A stretch of 64,000 nt of DNA from Xanthomonas albilineans (GCF_002939705.1 NZ_MDCB01000003.1:1-64000); one strand, 5' to 3'. Shown: positions 9,760-20,640, counted from the first letter of the stretch. The notes: a model not told the origin generated them from the sequence alone. Translations and numbers: made by a program.

Positions 9760-10841
9760 GGCGCAAGCCTTCGTGGCCGCGACAGCCGGCCATCGCGCAG
9801 GTACATCCACACCGCCAGGGTCAATAGCGGCAAGGTCAGCCACCACAAGCCGAGCGCGCGGGGCAGCTTGTCGGTACTCAGCCACTGTGTGCCGATGAAC
9901 ATCAGATTGGTGCCGACCAGATAAGCCAGGAACGCCAACATGATCCGACCATAACGCTGCTGCCGCGGCGAGCTGCGCGATAGCGGCAAGGTCAGCAGCG
10001 CAAAGGCCAGTGCCAGCAGCGGCGGCGCCAGACGCGCATGCAACTGCGCATTGGCCTGCGGACGCGGGTCGCCGATCAGCGCGGCGGTGGTCAGCAATGC
10101 GGGATCATCGTCCTTGCGTGCGGCACTGCGTTCGCTCAAGGCCACATCGTTGTTGGCGAAACGCATCATCCGGTAATCCAGCCCATCGCCAGCCAACGGC
10201 CCTTCGAACCGATAGCCGTCCTCCAGACGCAGATAGCGCTCGGCTTTGCCCTCGAAGAACATCGCGCCGCGCTGTCCGGTGACCACGTCCAGACGGCCGT
10301 CCTTCTGCCGCTGCACAAACACCTTGCTGAGTCGAGTGCCATCGCCGGAAAGGGTACTGACATAGACGATGCTGCCATCGGGCAGCGAGGTGAAGCGCCC
10401 AGCCTCCAGTCCGGCCATCAGCAAACTGTGGTTGGCCTCGTTGACCAATTGGTCGGAAGTGCGGTCGGCCCACGGCCCCAGCCATAGCGAGCACAGCCCC
10501 ACCAGCGTAACCACCGGCACGACCAGCATCAGGATCGGCCGCAGCAGCCGCCTTGGACCGACGCCGATGGCGGTGATCACCGCCATCTCCGAGTCGCGAT
10601 ACAGCCGCGCCAGCGCCAACAGCAGGCCCAGCATCAGCGCAAGTGGCAGGATCAGCGGCAGGTACACCACGAACTGCAAACCCAACTGGGAAAACAACAA
10701 CTTGGCCGGAATGCGGCCATCGGCGATGTTGCCCAGCACGTCCACCAGCACGCCCCCGACGCTGACCACCAGCAGCACGATCAAGGTGGCCGAGAAGCTC
10801 TGGAAGAAATCGCGCAGCAAGTATCGATCGAGCTTCGGCAT
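9756..10841 (-). CDS. lptF: LPS export ABC transporter permease LptF
   Basis: A 361-residue paralogue and partner of LptG with the same architecture (N-terminal helices, large periplasmic domain, C-terminal helices). The N-terminus MPKLDRYLLRDFFQSF is typical of LptF. It is the first gene of the two-gene lptFG operon; its promoter must lie in the roughly 107-bp space shared with the divergent pepA. The frame is open further upstream to 10949 but that part lacks protein character. Confidence 0.94.
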   Translation of the reverse strand: MPKLDRYLLRDFFQSFSATLIVLLVVSVGGVLVDVLGNIADGRIPAKLLFSQLGLQFVVYLPLILPLALMLGLLLALARLYRDSEMAVITAIGVGPRRLLRPILMLVVPVVTLVGLCSLWLGPWADRTSDQLVNEANHSLLMAGLEAGRFTSLPDGSIVYVSTLSGDGTRLSKVFVQRQKDGRLDVVTGQRGAMFFEGKAERYLRLEDGYRFEGPLAGDGLDYRMMRFANNDVALSERSAARKDDDPALLTTAALIGDPRPQANAQLHARLAPPLLALAFALLTLPLSRSSPRQQRYGRIMLAFLAYLVGTNLMFIGTQWLSTDKLPRALGLWWLTLPLLTLAVWMYLRDGRLSRPRRLAP

Positions 10842-10948
10842 GGGGGTGGGTTGATTTAAACTCTGAGATTCGTTCGCGGCGGCTCCAGCCCATCCGGCTG
10901 GAGGTAAACGGTCCGCAATTGTACGGTTTAGCCAACGGAATCTGATCA

Positions 10949-12457
10949 ATGGCCCTGGAATTCACCCTGAACCACGACGCCCCGACCACGGCGGCGTTCG
11001 ACTGTATCGTCGTCGGCATCTTCGCCGACAAGCAGCTGTCCCCAGCGGCCAAGGCCCTGGATGCAGCCAGCGGCGGACGCCTGACAGCCCTGGCGGACCG
11101 CGGCGACCTCAGCGGCAAGACCGGCGCCTCCACACTGCTGCACGACCTGCCAGGCGTCAGCGCACCGCGCGTGCTCGCCGTGGGCCTGGGCGATGCCACC
11201 AAATTCGGCGTCCCGCAGTACCTGAAGGCGATCACGGACGCCGCCCGCACACTGAAGAGCGGACCGGCGGTGTCTGCGCTGCTCACCCTGCCCGAACTGG
11301 AAGTCAAGGGGCGCGACCGCGCCTGGAACATCCGCCAGGCGGTGATCGTCAGCGAGCACACCTGCTACCGCTACACCGCCACCCTGGGCAAGAAGAAACC
11401 CGAGGACAGCGGTCTGGCCCGGCTGGCCGTGTTCGGCGAGGACATCACCGCCCTGGCCCAGGGCCAAGCCATCGCCGCCGGCGTACGCTTCGCCCGCGAA
11501 CTCGGCAACCTGCCGCCCAACCTGTGCACCCCGGCCTACCTGGCCGAGACGGCCGCCGCGTTCGCCAAGGGCGTGGACGGCGCCGAGGCCGAGATTCTCG
11601 ACGAGACCCGCATGCAGGAACTGGGCATGGGATCGCTCCTGGCGGTGGCGCGCGGCTCAGCCAACCGCCCGCGGCTGCTGGTGCTGAAGTGGAACGGCGG
11701 CGGCAACGCCAAGCCCTACGTGCTGGTCGGCAAGGGCATCACCTTCGATACCGGCGGCGTCAACCTGAAGACCCAGGGCGGCATCGAAGAAATGAAGTAC
11801 GACATGTGCGGAGGCGCCAACGTCATCGGCACCTTCGTCGCCACCGCCACCGCACGCCTGCCGCTGAACTTGGTGGTGGTGGTGCCGGCCGTGGAAAATG
11901 CGATCGACGGTAACGCCTACCGTCCCTCGGACGTGATCACCAGCATGTCCGGCAAAACCATCGAGGTCGGCAACACCGACGCCGAAGGCCGCCTGATCCT
12001 GTGCGACGCACTGACCTACGCCGAGCGCTTCAACCCCGAAGCCCTGATCGACGTGGCCACGCTGACCGGCGCCTGCATGACCGCCCTGGGCCACCAGACC
12101 GCCGGCCTGATGAGCAAACACGACGATCTGGCCGAGGAACTGCTGGCCGCTGGCGAACACGTCTTCGACCGCGCCTGGCGCCTGCCGCTGTGGGACGAAT
12201 ATCAAAGCCTGCTCGACTCCAGCTTCGCCGACGTCTACAACATCGGCGGCCGCTGGGCCGGCGCGATCACCGCCGGCTGCTTCCTGTCGCGCTTCACCGA
12301 AGGCCAGCGCTGGGCGCATCTGGACATCGCCGGCGTCGCCAGCGACGAAGGCAAGCGCGGCATGGCCACCGGTCGTCCGGTCGGGCTGTTGACGCAGTGG
12401 CTGCTGGACCGGACCGGTGGCGCTGGGGCGCGGGACGCGGGACCGGGGACGCGGTAA
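10949..12457 (+). CDS. pepA: Cytosol (leucyl) aminopeptidase, M17 family
   Basis: This 502-residue cytoplasmic metalloprotease removes N-terminal residues and, in Xer systems, can act as accessory DNA-binding protein. The catalytic domain shows the M17 signatures [15 protein letters not shown] and [10 protein letters not shown], with two-metal ligands (Lys, Asp, Asp, Glu). The N-terminal macro-like domain covers about 1-165. It is divergent from lptF and followed by holC and valS, the conserved gamma-proteobacterial order pepA-holC-valS. The last dozen residues ([12 protein letters not shown]) extend beyond the usual end of the family. Confidence 0.96.
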   Translation: MALEFTLNHDAPTTAAFDCIVVGIFADKQLSPAAKALDAASGGRLTALADRGDLSGKTGASTLLHDLPGVSAPRVLAVGLGDATKFGVPQYLKAITDAARTLKSGPAVSALLTLPELEVKGRDRAWNIRQAVIVSEHTCYRYTATLGKKKPEDSGLARLAVFGEDITALAQGQAIAAGVRFARELGNLPPNLCTPAYLAETAAAFAKGVDGAEAEILDETRMQELGMGSLLAVARGSANRPRLLVLKWNGGGNAKPYVLVGKGITFDTGGVNLKTQGGIEEMKYDMCGGANVIGTFVATATARLPLNLVVVVPAVENAIDGNAYRPSDVITSMSGKTIEVGNTDAEGRLILCDALTYAERFNPEALIDVATLTGACMTALGHQTAGLMSKHDDLAEELLAAGEHVFDRAWRLPLWDEYQSLLDSSFADVYNIGGRWAGAITAGCFLSRFTEGQRWAHLDIAGVASDEGKRGMATGRPVGLLTQWLLDRTGGAGARDAGPGTR

Positions 12458-12573
12458 GGCAGCCCCATGTCGTTCTCGCCGCCCCGCGTCAGCGCGAAAG
12501 AGCGCCTGCTGGGTTCCAGCAAGCGCTCTACCCAGCAACGAACCCGCGTTCCGCCTGCCGACCTCTCCTCCTG

Positions 12574-12996
12574 ATGCGCGCCGACTTCTACCTGATCGCC
12601 AAGCCACGGTTCCTCACTGCACCGCTGCGGCTGGTATGCGAGCTGGCGCGCAAGGCCAACGACGCCAACCTGTGGACGCTGGTGCTGGCGCGCGACCTGG
12701 CCCAGGCCGAGGAACTGGACGAACTGCTTTGGGCGTTCGACGACGACGCCTATATCCCCCACCAGATCGCCGGTGCCGACGCGGACGAAGAGGAGGCGCA
12801 GGTGTTGATCGCCCCTCCAGAAGTGGACGCAGCATCGCGACCACTGGTCATCAACCTGCGCGACGCGCCCTATTTGGGCACCTGCGAGCGCGTCCTGGAA
12901 GTGGTACCGGCCGACCTCTCCGCGCGCGAACCGCTGCGCGAGCGCTGGAAGCAGTACAAAGCACAGGGCTACGCAGTCAACAAGTACGACATGTGA
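12574..12996 (+). CDS. holC: DNA polymerase III chi subunit
   Basis: The 140-residue HolC binds single-strand binding protein and, through psi (HolD), links it to the clamp loader. The sequence opens MRADFYLIAKPRF and has the family blocks for the Rossmann-like core (ARKANDANLWTLVLARD, LLWAFDDDAYIPHQI, VINLRDAP). The operon position between pepA and valS is the standard one. A matching psi gene candidate lies nearby at 17092-17568. Confidence 0.93.
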   Translation: MRADFYLIAKPRFLTAPLRLVCELARKANDANLWTLVLARDLAQAEELDELLWAFDDDAYIPHQIAGADADEEEAQVLIAPPEVDAASRPLVINLRDAPYLGTCERVLEVVPADLSAREPLRERWKQYKAQGYAVNKYDM

Positions 12997-13101
12997 CCGC
13001 GCCAGGCATGGCGGTTGGAGAGGCTGGAACGGTTTCCACCTATCTGCGCTGGCAGCCTCACGCATTCCCCCTTCACTTCGAATACCCAACCGCGGTTTGC
13101 C

Positions 13102-16100
13102 ATGACCACCCTCGCTTCCAGCTACGATCCCACGTCCTTCGAATCGCGCCTGTACGCCCAGTGGGAAGCGGCCGGTTATTTCGCACCGTCCGGGCGTGGC
13201 GCGACTTACACGGTACTGCTGCCGCCGCCGAACGTGACCGGCACGCTGCACATGGGTCACGCGTTTCAGCAAACGCTGATGGACGCACTGGTGCGCTACC
13301 ACCGCATGCGCGGCTTCGACACGCTATGGCAAGTCGGCAGCGACCACGCCGGCATCGCCACCGAAATGGTGGTGTCGCGCAATCTGACACTGGAAGGCAA
13401 GGGCGAAACCCGCGATTCGCTGGGCCGCGACGGTTTCATCGCCAAGGTATGGGAGTGGAAGCAGCAGTCCGGCGACACCATCGAACGACAGATGCGCCGC
13501 CTGGGCACCTCGGCCGACTGGTCGCGCAGCACCTTCACCATGGATCCGCAGCCCTCGGCGGCGGTGATCGAGGCGTTCGTGCGCTGGCACGAACAGGGCC
13601 TGATCTACCGCGGCCAACGCCTGGTCAACTGGGATCCGGTGCTGAAGACCGCGATCTCCGACCTGGAGGTGGAAAGCGTAGAGGAAGAGGGCTTTTTGTG
13701 GTCGATCGCCTACACACTGGAGGACCGCGCCAGCTACGAACACATCGAGCGCGACGCCGACGGCAACGAAACCCTACGCGAAACCCGCGATTATCTGGTG
13801 GTGGCCACGACGCGTCCGGAAACCCTGCTCGGCGACACCGCGGTGATGGTGCATCCGGAAGACGAACGTTATGCGCACCTGATCGGCAAGACGGTGACGC
13901 TGCCGCTGACGGGACGTCGCGTGCCGGTGATCGGCGACGCCTACGTGGACCGCGCGTTCGGCACCGGCGTGGTCAAGGTGACGCCGGCACACGATTTCAA
14001 CGATTACCAGGTTGGGGTGCGGCATGGGTTGCCGATGATCAACCTTTTCACAAAGGATGCGAAGCTCAAATCCAGCGAATTGGATGACTTTACCTATTCG
14101 GGGAAGCGCGCATCGAATTTCGCCTGTGTGGATGTCTCCGACCAAGGCCCCCTCTCCACTGAGCCGACGACATCGGTGATCCCTCAGAAATATCAGGGCC
14201 TGGACCGCTACGACGCACGCAAAGCAGTGCTGGCCGATCTGGAAGAACAGGGGCTCCTGGTCGAAACCAAACCGCACAAACTGCAAGTACCGCGCGGCGA
14301 CCGCACCGGGCAAGTCATCGAGCCCTATCTCACCGATCAATGGTTCGTGCGCATGGACACACTGGCCAAGCGCGGCCTGGAATTAGTCGAATCCGGGCAG
14401 ATCCAGTTCGTGCCGCCGAACTGGATCAATACCTACCGCCACTGGATGGAGAACATCCAGGATTGGTGCATCAGCCGCCAGCTGTGGTGGGGACACCGCA
14501 TTCCCGCCTGGTTCGACGATGCCGGCAACTGCTACGTCGCACGCAACGAAGAGGAAGCGCGAACGCAGGCGGCGGCCAAGCACGGCGGCCAGGCCCCCGC
14601 GCTGCGCCAGGATCACGACGTGCTGGAAACCTGGTTTTCCTCGCAACTGTGGCCATTCTCGACCATGGGCTGGCCGGATACGCAGGCGATGGCCGAGCGC
14701 GGCTTCGACCGCTACCTGCCGTCCAGCGTGCTGGTGACCGGCTTCGACATCATTTTCTTCTGGGTGGCGCGGATGATCATGGCCACCGACAGCTTCACCG
14801 GCCGCGTGCCATTTCGCGACGTCTACATCACCGGCCTGATCCGCGACAAGGATGGACAAAAAATGTCCAAGTCCAAGGGCAACGTGCTCGATCCGCTGGA
14901 CATTATCGACGGCATCCATATCGACGACCTGGTCGCCAAGCGCACCACTGGACTGATGCAACCGCGCATGGCCGAGAAAATCGAGAAAGCCACGCGCAAG
15001 GAATTCCCCACCGGCATCATCGCCCACGGCGCCGACGCGCTGCGTTTCACCATTGCCGCGCTGGCCAGCCACGGCCGCGACATCAAATTCGACCTGGGCC
15101 GCGCCGAGGGCTACAAAAACTTCTGCAACAAGCTGTGGAATGCCAGTCGCTTCGTGCTGATGAATACGCGCGCCGAGGATGTTGAGGCCACGACAGCGAC
15201 AAACGCATCGCCTCACGCCCAGATGGATAACGCTACGGACACCGCGTTGCATCAGGGCCTGGAGAAGCACGCCCCCGTCACCGATGCCGAGAAGTGGATC
15301 CTGCTGCGCTTGCAGGCAACGACCGCCGAGGCACAGACACATTTCGCCACGTACCGCTTCGATTTGCTCGCACAATGCCTGTACGAATTCGCCTGGAACG
15401 CGTTCTGCGACTGGTTCCTAGAACTAGCAAAACCGGCGCTGGGTGGCGACGACGTGGCCGCCGCCGAAAGCACCCGGCATACCCTGCTACACGTGCTGGA
15501 AACACTACTGCGGCTGCTGCATCCGCTGACGCCCTTCGTCACCGAAGAACTCTGGCTACAGGTGGCGCCGCGCCTGGGCATCGCCGCACCGACCATTTCG
15601 CTGCAGCCATATCCGGACGCGGCCACGATGGACGTGTCCGCCTACGCGGGCGCCGCGGCCGATATCGAATGGCTGCAGGCGATGGTCTCGGCACTGCGCC
15701 GGGTACGCAGCGAACTGCAGGTGGCGCCATCGCGGCAAGTGCCGCTGCGCCTGCTGGCGGGCCTGCCGCAGGATCGCGTGCGGGTGGAGCGTTTCGCCGC
15801 GCAACTGCGCTTTATGCTCAAACTCGATACGATCCAGTGGCTGGAAGACGGCGCATCGGTGCCGGCCTCTGCCGCGGCGATCGTCGGCGAACTGAAATTG
15901 CTGGTGCCGCTGGAAGGCTTGGTCGACCTGGAAGCCGAACGCCTGCGCCTGGACAAGGAAATCGCCCGGGTCGCCGCCGAGAAGGAAAAGAGCGAGGCCA
16001 AGCTGGGCAAGTTCACCGACAAGGTGCCGGCCACGGTGATCGAGCAGGAGCGTCAACGCTTGACCGATTGGAGCTTACAGCTCGATGGTCTGCGCGAACA

Positions 16101-16116
16101 GCGAGCCCGGCTGTGA
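13102..16116 (+). CDS. valS: Valyl-tRNA synthetase
   Basis: This 1004-residue class Ia synthetase charges tRNA-Val. The HIGH motif is HMGH at residues 50-53 ([15 protein letters not shown]); the KMSKS motif is in [13 protein letters not shown]; the CP1 editing domain lies between. A C-terminal coiled-coil arm ends the protein (about 930-1004). The start [13 protein letters not shown] is the family start; the open frame from 13015 covers the holC-valS spacer. Two stretches look expanded: the segment after MINLFTK (about residues 314-360, bases 14041-14190), with lower GC than its surroundings, and an Ala/Thr-rich stretch near residues 693-715. The stop overlaps the next frame by 4 bases. Confidence 0.96.
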   Translation: MTTLASSYDPTSFESRLYAQWEAAGYFAPSGRGATYTVLLPPPNVTGTLHMGHAFQQTLMDALVRYHRMRGFDTLWQVGSDHAGIATEMVVSRNLTLEGKGETRDSLGRDGFIAKVWEWKQQSGDTIERQMRRLGTSADWSRSTFTMDPQPSAAVIEAFVRWHEQGLIYRGQRLVNWDPVLKTAISDLEVESVEEEGFLWSIAYTLEDRASYEHIERDADGNETLRETRDYLVVATTRPETLLGDTAVMVHPEDERYAHLIGKTVTLPLTGRRVPVIGDAYVDRAFGTGVVKVTPAHDFNDYQVGVRHGLPMINLFTKDAKLKSSELDDFTYSGKRASNFACVDVSDQGPLSTEPTTSVIPQKYQGLDRYDARKAVLADLEEQGLLVETKPHKLQVPRGDRTGQVIEPYLTDQWFVRMDTLAKRGLELVESGQIQFVPPNWINTYRHWMENIQDWCISRQLWWGHRIPAWFDDAGNCYVARNEEEARTQAAAKHGGQAPALRQDHDVLETWFSSQLWPFSTMGWPDTQAMAERGFDRYLPSSVLVTGFDIIFFWVARMIMATDSFTGRVPFRDVYITGLIRDKDGQKMSKSKGNVLDPLDIIDGIHIDDLVAKRTTGLMQPRMAEKIEKATRKEFPTGIIAHGADALRFTIAALASHGRDIKFDLGRAEGYKNFCNKLWNASRFVLMNTRAEDVEATTATNASPHAQMDNATDTALHQGLEKHAPVTDAEKWILLRLQATTAEAQTHFATYRFDLLAQCLYEFAWNAFCDWFLELAKPALGGDDVAAAESTRHTLLHVLETLLRLLHPLTPFVTEELWLQVAPRLGIAAPTISLQPYPDAATMDVSAYAGAAADIEWLQAMVSALRRVRSELQVAPSRQVPLRLLAGLPQDRVRVERFAAQLRFMLKLDTIQWLEDGASVPASAAAIVGELKLLVPLEGLVDLEAERLRLDKEIARVAAEKEKSEAKLGKFTDKVPATVIEQERQRLTDWSLQLDGLREQRARL

Positions 16117-16586
16117 GCTGGCTGGAGACTCGACTGCCAACTCAACTGGCGATGGCGCTATGCGGCGTCACCGCCTGGGGATTGTCCCGGATCGACGCAG
16201 GGCCTGCATCACTGCCCGATGCAGGCAGTATCGGCATCGTCATTGTGCTGGCCGGGGTCATCTTCAATGTCGCCCCCAAGCGCGGGTTCCAACACGCCGG
16301 CCCACGGTCAATCCACTGCAACCGCAACGCGCCACACACTTTGGTGCAATCGTGCCTGCATCGGTGGTCGCGCAATCCCATATACCTCGGCCATGCGTTG
16401 ATTCTACTTGAGCTAGCGTTGTGCTTGCGCCACGCTCTGGCACTGCTGGCGGTCTCCGCCTACATGCATTATGCAGCAGTGCGTCTGCACGCGCGATGCT
16501 GCGGAAATCACAGTAAACCAGGCATACAAACGAAAACTCAAAGCAATGCCCACCTCAACCCGGCGGCGACGCCGTCGTTTTGTTAG
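16113..16586 (+). pseudogene. Frameshifted isoprenylcysteine methyltransferase-like (ICMT/PEMT) membrane protein remnant
   Basis: A GTG overlapping the valS stop (GTGA) opens a 157-residue frame. It begins like small membrane methyltransferases of the ICMT/PEMT type and contains RWSRNPIYLGHAL, matching the SxNPxYLG motif. The conserved stretch before it (TVNPLQPQRATHFGA) is only found in another frame (about 16305-16350), so at least two compensating frameshifts interrupt the motif. After VRLHARC the frame again departs from the family, whose acidic/aromatic C-terminus (AYKRKLKAM-like) is readable in a third frame. Conclusion: a decayed gene with about three frameshifts, unless the assembly is wrong there. 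Confidence 0.6.
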
Positions 16587-16606
16587 CCATTCTTAGCAGC
16601 TCTTAA

Positions 16607-17095
16607 TTAGGTCATACCATCAAAGAACAACTCGATCGCCATCACTACCGCGTCCTCGCGACCGTGCGCGGCGGGGTAATAGCGCGGGCGTCGACCGATC
16701 TCATTGAAACCCTCGCTGTGGTACAGCGCAATCGCGTTTGAGTTCGACGGACGCACTTCGAGGAACACACGGCGCGCGCCCAGGTCGGCGCCATACTTGA
16801 TCAACGCACGCAACAACAGGCGGCCATAGCCGCGCGACTGCCGCTCCGGCGCCACGCAGACATTCAGGATGTGCGCCTCGGCGGCGGCGACACTGATGAC
16901 TCCATAGCCGACGATTTCGCCTTGTTCTGTCAGGACCCAACCCGGATAGCCCGCCTGCAAGCAATCGCGGAAGATGCCACGGGTCCAGGGGAAGGGATAG
17001 GATCGACGCTCGATCTCCATCACCCCATCGAGATCGGCCTCGCGCAGCGTCCGCAGGTTGGCCGCGGACGAAGACGGCCAACCCATCGCGCTCAT
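16607..17095 (-). CDS. rimI: Ribosomal protein S18-alanine N-acetyltransferase
   Basis: A 162-residue GNAT-fold acetyltransferase. It shows the acetyl-CoA loop RQSRGYGRLLL (Q/R-x-x-G-x-G/A) and the RimI-like blocks PFPWTRGIFRDCL, AEAHILNVCVAPE and LEVRPSNSNAIALYHSEGF. It acetylates the N-terminal alanine of S18. The start at 17095 overlaps the preceding gene's stop (ATGA), so it is translationally coupled to the HolD-like gene; a second Met lies three codons in. Confidence 0.93.
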   Translation of the reverse strand: MSAMGWPSSSAANLRTLREADLDGVMEIERRSYPFPWTRGIFRDCLQAGYPGWVLTEQGEIVGYGVISVAAAEAHILNVCVAPERQSRGYGRLLLRALIKYGADLGARRVFLEVRPSNSNAIALYHSEGFNEIGRRPRYYPAAHGREDAVVMAIELFFDGMT

Positions 17096-17568
17096 CGCGG
17101 TACCCGCTTGCGTAGCGCGCGTAACTGCGGCCACAGCGCGCGCTTGGCCGCAGGATTGCCACGCAGTTGATCCAGCGGCCAAGTGGCCATCAAGGCTTGG
17201 GTGGCCGGATCGTTGGGGTTGAGGCTGGAAGCGCGCAAGAGTGCGATCTGCAGACGGTCGGGCATGCGCAGCCCGCCGGCACGGGCGATACCCGCGGTCG
17301 GCGCTACATGGGCCGGTTCGGGCAGTTCATCCGACGTGGGCGCACGGCGACGCTCCTGGGATACAGCGGGCACCAGAGTGTCTGTGGCGGAGCGCGAAGG
17401 CACATGCGTCGCCGCAGGCGACAGCACCGATGCTGGCGGCTCGTCCACCGGCAACAGCACCGCGACGGACGCGGCATCGGCACCGACATACAGCGTATGG
17501 CCCAGTGCCTGCAGCCAGCCAACCTGCTCGACCGACCACAACAGCGCGGGTTCGGACAGGGCGCTCAT
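17092..17568 (-). CDS. holD: Probable DNA polymerase III psi subunit (HolD-like)
   Basis: A 158-residue, proline/alanine-rich protein that would normally be left hypothetical. Three observations point to psi. The N-terminus (LLWSVEQVGWLQALGHTLY) resembles the E. coli HolD start with its LQQLGITQW core. The C-terminus (LDQLRGNPAAKRALWPQL) parallels HolD's LRANPTARAALWQQ. Finally, it sits directly upstream of rimI, the E. coli holD-rimI arrangement. HolD bridges the clamp loader to HolC, also in this window. The middle (about 55-105) is low complexity. It overlaps pssA and rimI by 4 bases each. Comparison is from memory, not a search. Confidence 0.7.
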   Translation of the reverse strand: MSALSEPALLWSVEQVGWLQALGHTLYVGADAASVAVLLPVDEPPASVLSPAATHVPSRSATDTLVPAVSQERRRAPTSDELPEPAHVAPTAGIARAGGLRMPDRLQIALLRASSLNPNDPATQALMATWPLDQLRGNPAAKRALWPQLRALRKRVPR

Positions 17569-18341
17569 ACGGCGTCCGGCACCTTGCGCCAGCGCCGCCC
17601 CAACCACAGACAAGGTCCGGACAGCGCATACAGCACAGCGATCGCCAGCAACGCGCGCGCCAAGTCGATCACCAACACCGCAATCAGCACCGATGCCAAT
17701 ACCAGCATCAGAAACGGTACCCGATCAGTACGCCGGCCCTTCTCGCCACCGCCCTTGAAACTCCAGAAGCGGATGCGACTGACCATCAGCAACGCCACAA
17801 TCACGGTCAACCCCAACGCCACGTAGCGCAGCTGACCGCCATCCCAGCCCAACGCACCGTCAGCGAAGGACCACACGAACGCCATCATCAACCCTGCCGC
17901 AGCCGGACTGGCCAAGCCCACGAACCAGCGCTTATCGACGGTACCGGTCTGGGTATTGAAACGCGCCAGTCGCAATGCCGCACAAGCGGCATACAAGAAC
18001 GCCGCCGACCAGCCGAGTCGCCCCATCATGCCGCCATCGAACTTCAGCGCCGACAGCGACCAGTGGTACATCACCAGCGCCGGGGCCATACCGAAGCTGA
18101 CCAGGTCCGCCAGCGAATCGTACTGCACGCCGAACTCGCTGCTGGTGCCGGTCAACCGCGCCACCCGTCCGTCCAGCCCGTCCATCACCGCGGCCACGAA
18201 TACCGCCACGCTGGCAGGCACGAAGTCGCCATTGGCCGCAGCAATAATGGCGTAAAAACCGGAAAACAGGCCGGCGGTGGTGAACAGGTTCGGCAACAAA
18301 TAAATGGCGCGCGAACGAGGAGGCGGTCGGGTGTGATCCAT
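17565..18341 (-). CDS. pssA: CDP-diacylglycerol-serine O-phosphatidyltransferase
   Basis: A 258-residue integral membrane enzyme that makes phosphatidylserine, precursor of phosphatidylethanolamine. It has the CDP-alcohol phosphotransferase motif DGx2ARx8Gx3Dx3D in the run starting DGLDGRVARLTG and ending YDSLAD, and about six to eight hydrophobic segments. This is the type II (membrane) PssA rather than the E. coli soluble type. First gene of the pssA-holD-rimI unit with ATGA overlaps at both junctions. Confidence 0.92.
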   Translation of the reverse strand: MDHTRPPPRSRAIYLLPNLFTTAGLFSGFYAIIAAANGDFVPASVAVFVAAVMDGLDGRVARLTGTSSEFGVQYDSLADLVSFGMAPALVMYHWSLSALKFDGGMMGRLGWSAAFLYAACAALRLARFNTQTGTVDKRWFVGLASPAAAGLMMAFVWSFADGALGWDGGQLRYVALGLTVIVALLMVSRIRFWSFKGGGEKGRRTDRVPFLMLVLASVLIAVLVIDLARALLAIAVLYALSGPCLWLGRRWRKVPDAV

Positions 18342-18420
18342 TCGCGCAGTTTAATCGACTTGCCAGGCGAGTCGGCGAATGCTGCAATCGGCACTTCGCC
18401 GCCGCGCCCTGGAGACCACG

Positions 18421-18813
18421 ATGCGCGCCCTGCCCCGGTTTTTTTGCTGCCTGCCCCTGTTCGCCGCCAGTGGCATGCTCGGCGCCACCACGTTGTATCA
18501 ATGGAAGGACGCGCAGGGTGTCACCCACTATGCGGAGACGCCACCTCCAGGCGTCAAGTACCAAGAGCGACGGATCGACGCCCACGGCGATACCTCAGCC
18601 GATCCCCAGGCCGCTGGCCCAGCCGAGAACTCCAACTGCCTAATCGCGCGCAAGAACCTGGACATCCTCAACAAACCAGGCAAGATCACCACCGATAGCA
18701 AGGGCGATGGCAAGCCGGACGGGGAACTGGACGAATCCCAGCGGGCCACGCAGAAGGCCCTGGCCGAAGCTGCGATCAAGGCCTACTGCACGCCGGCCCC
18801 CGCGGGCAAGTGA
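18421..18813 (+). CDS. Secreted DUF4124-domain protein
   Basis: 130 residues with a signal peptide (MRALPRFFCCLPLFAASGML) followed by the DUF4124 core LYQWKDAQGVTHYAETPP. The remaining half is charged and includes two cysteines (NCLIARKNL and AYCTP). DUF4124 proteins are common periplasmic proteins of unknown role in Xanthomonas. It is divergent from pssA and followed about 100 bases later by proS. The internal start at 18421 gives a clean signal peptide; the longer frame from 18379 does not. Confidence 0.85.
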   Translation: MRALPRFFCCLPLFAASGMLGATTLYQWKDAQGVTHYAETPPPGVKYQERRIDAHGDTSADPQAAGPAENSNCLIARKNLDILNKPGKITTDSKGDGKPDGELDESQRATQKALAEAAIKAYCTPAPAGK

Positions 18814-18912
18814 AGCCGCGCACCACGGCAGCGTAGCGTGGGCCGCTCGCCCCACCCGCAGCGCGCGCAATGACTGGCAAAATGGGCGCCCGCCGCTAGC
18901 GAAGCCCCCTCG

Positions 18913-20607
18913 ATGCGCCTTTCCCAGTTTCACCTGCATACCACCAAGGAAACCCCCGCCGACGCCGAATTGGTCAGCCATCGACTGATGCTACGCGCCG
19001 GCATGATCCGCAAGCTCGCCTCTGGCCTGTACACGTGGTCGCCGCTGGGCCTGCGCGTGCTGCGCAAGGTGGAGACGGTGGTGCGCGAGGAAATGAACCG
19101 CGCCGGCGCCCTGGAGGTGGTGTTCCCGACCATCCAGCCACGCGAACTGTGGGACGCGACCGGACGCTGGAAAAAATTCGGCGACTTGATGCTACGGATA
19201 CGCGACCGCAAGGAACAAGATTATTGCTATAGCCCCACCGCCGAGGAAGCCGCCGCCGATTTCGCGCGCCATGAACTGAACAGCTACAAACAGCTACCGG
19301 TCAATTTCTACCAGATACAGAGCAAATTCCGCGACGAGATCCGGCCGCGCTTCGGGGTCATGCGCGCGCGCGAATTTCTGATGAAGGACGCCTATTCGTT
19401 CCATCTGAGCGACACAGATCTGGCACGCGAATACGAAAACATGAAAGCGGCCTACCACCGCATTTTTACCCGCCTGGGCTTGCAGTTCCGCGCAGTGCAA
19501 GCCGACTCCGGCGACATCGGCGGCGATGCCTCGCAGGAATTCCACGTCCTGGCCGATTCCGGCGAGGATTCGTTGGCGTTCTCCACCGGCTCGGACTACG
19601 CGGCCAATGTGGAGGCCGCCATCGCCGCCACGCCGCCGCCACGCGCGGCGGCCAGCGAGACACTGCGCAAAGTCGCCACGCCCACGCAAAAAACTTGCGA
19701 GGAGGTCGCGCAGTTGCTCGGCATTCCATTGCAGCGCACGGTCAAATCGGTGGCGGTGATGGCCGGCGATGTGTTCGTGCTGGCGCTGGTGCGCGGCGAC
19801 CATGCAGTGAACGAGATCAAACTGGGTAAAGTCCCCGGCCTGGCCGGCTACCGCATGGCCAACGAGGCCGAGATTCGCGCGCACCTGGGCAGCGAGCCGG
19901 GCTTCCTCGGCCCCGTGGATCCACAGCAGCCGATCCGTGTAATCGCTGACCGCGACGTGGCGGCGATGGCCGATTTCGTCGTCGGCGCCAACGCAATCGG
20001 CTTCCATCTGACCGGGGTGAACTGGGGCCGCGATCTGCCGGAACCGGACACCGTCGCCGATCTGCGCAACGTGGTGGAAGGCGAACGCGCCCAGGATGGT
20101 GGCGAAATCCGCCTGGCCCGCGGCATCGAGGTGGGCCACGTATTCCAACTCGGCCGGCAGTATGCGCAGGCACTGGACGCCACCGTGCTGGACGAGAACG
20201 GCAAAACCGTGGCGATGGCGATGGGCTGCTACGGCATCGGCATTTCCCGCATCGTCGCTGCGGCGATCGAGCAGAACCACGACGCGGCGGGAATCCGCTG
20301 GCCGCAGCCAATGGCGCCGTGGGCAGTGGCGATCTGCGTGATCAACCCCAAGCACGATCCCGCCATCGACGCCGCCGGCGACGCCTTGTTGGCCGACCTT
20401 CAGCAAGCCGGACTGGACGCAATACTCGACGACCGCGGCCTGCGCGCCGGAACCATGTTCGCCGATATAGAACTGATCGGCATTCCACACCGGGTCGTGG
20501 TCTCAGAACGCGGGCTGGCCGCTGGCACCTTCGAATATCGCGCACGCAGCGGCGGGGACCCGGAAAGCCTGAATCATACCGCCTTGCTGGCAAAGCTGCG
20601 GGCATGA
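18913..20607 (+). CDS. proS: Prolyl-tRNA synthetase (bacterial type with editing domain)
   Basis: 564 residues, class IIa synthetase. Visible are motif 1 and 2 regions ([35 protein letters not shown]), an inserted INS/YbaK-like editing domain (about 240-390, including [20 protein letters not shown]) that clears Ala-tRNA-Pro, and motif 3 ([17 protein letters not shown]). The C-terminal anticodon-binding domain begins about residue 465. Length and layout match the prokaryote-type enzyme. It is monocistronic by appearance: a strong terminator follows 8 bases after the stop. Confidence 0.97.
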   Translation: MRLSQFHLHTTKETPADAELVSHRLMLRAGMIRKLASGLYTWSPLGLRVLRKVETVVREEMNRAGALEVVFPTIQPRELWDATGRWKKFGDLMLRIRDRKEQDYCYSPTAEEAAADFARHELNSYKQLPVNFYQIQSKFRDEIRPRFGVMRAREFLMKDAYSFHLSDTDLAREYENMKAAYHRIFTRLGLQFRAVQADSGDIGGDASQEFHVLADSGEDSLAFSTGSDYAANVEAAIAATPPPRAAASETLRKVATPTQKTCEEVAQLLGIPLQRTVKSVAVMAGDVFVLALVRGDHAVNEIKLGKVPGLAGYRMANEAEIRAHLGSEPGFLGPVDPQQPIRVIADRDVAAMADFVVGANAIGFHLTGVNWGRDLPEPDTVADLRNVVEGERAQDGGEIRLARGIEVGHVFQLGRQYAQALDATVLDENGKTVAMAMGCYGIGISRIVAAAIEQNHDAAGIRWPQPMAPWAVAICVINPKHDPAIDAAGDALLADLQQAGLDAILDDRGLRAGTMFADIELIGIPHRVVVSERGLAAGTFEYRARSGGDPESLNHTALLAKLRA

Positions 20608-20615
20608 ACAAGATG

Positions 20616-20640
20616 GGCCGGGAATATATCCCGGCCTTTT
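20616..20640 (+). terminator. Rho-independent terminator of proS
   Basis: Stem GGCCGGGA / TCCCGGCC (20616-20623 and 20629-20636) with loop ATATA, followed directly by TTTT. It begins 8 bases after the proS stop. Confidence 0.9.

Noticed and set aside
12417-14087. 556-codon plus-strand frame overlapping holC and valS
   Set aside because: Out-of-frame shadow of two conserved genes; no recognisable domain.
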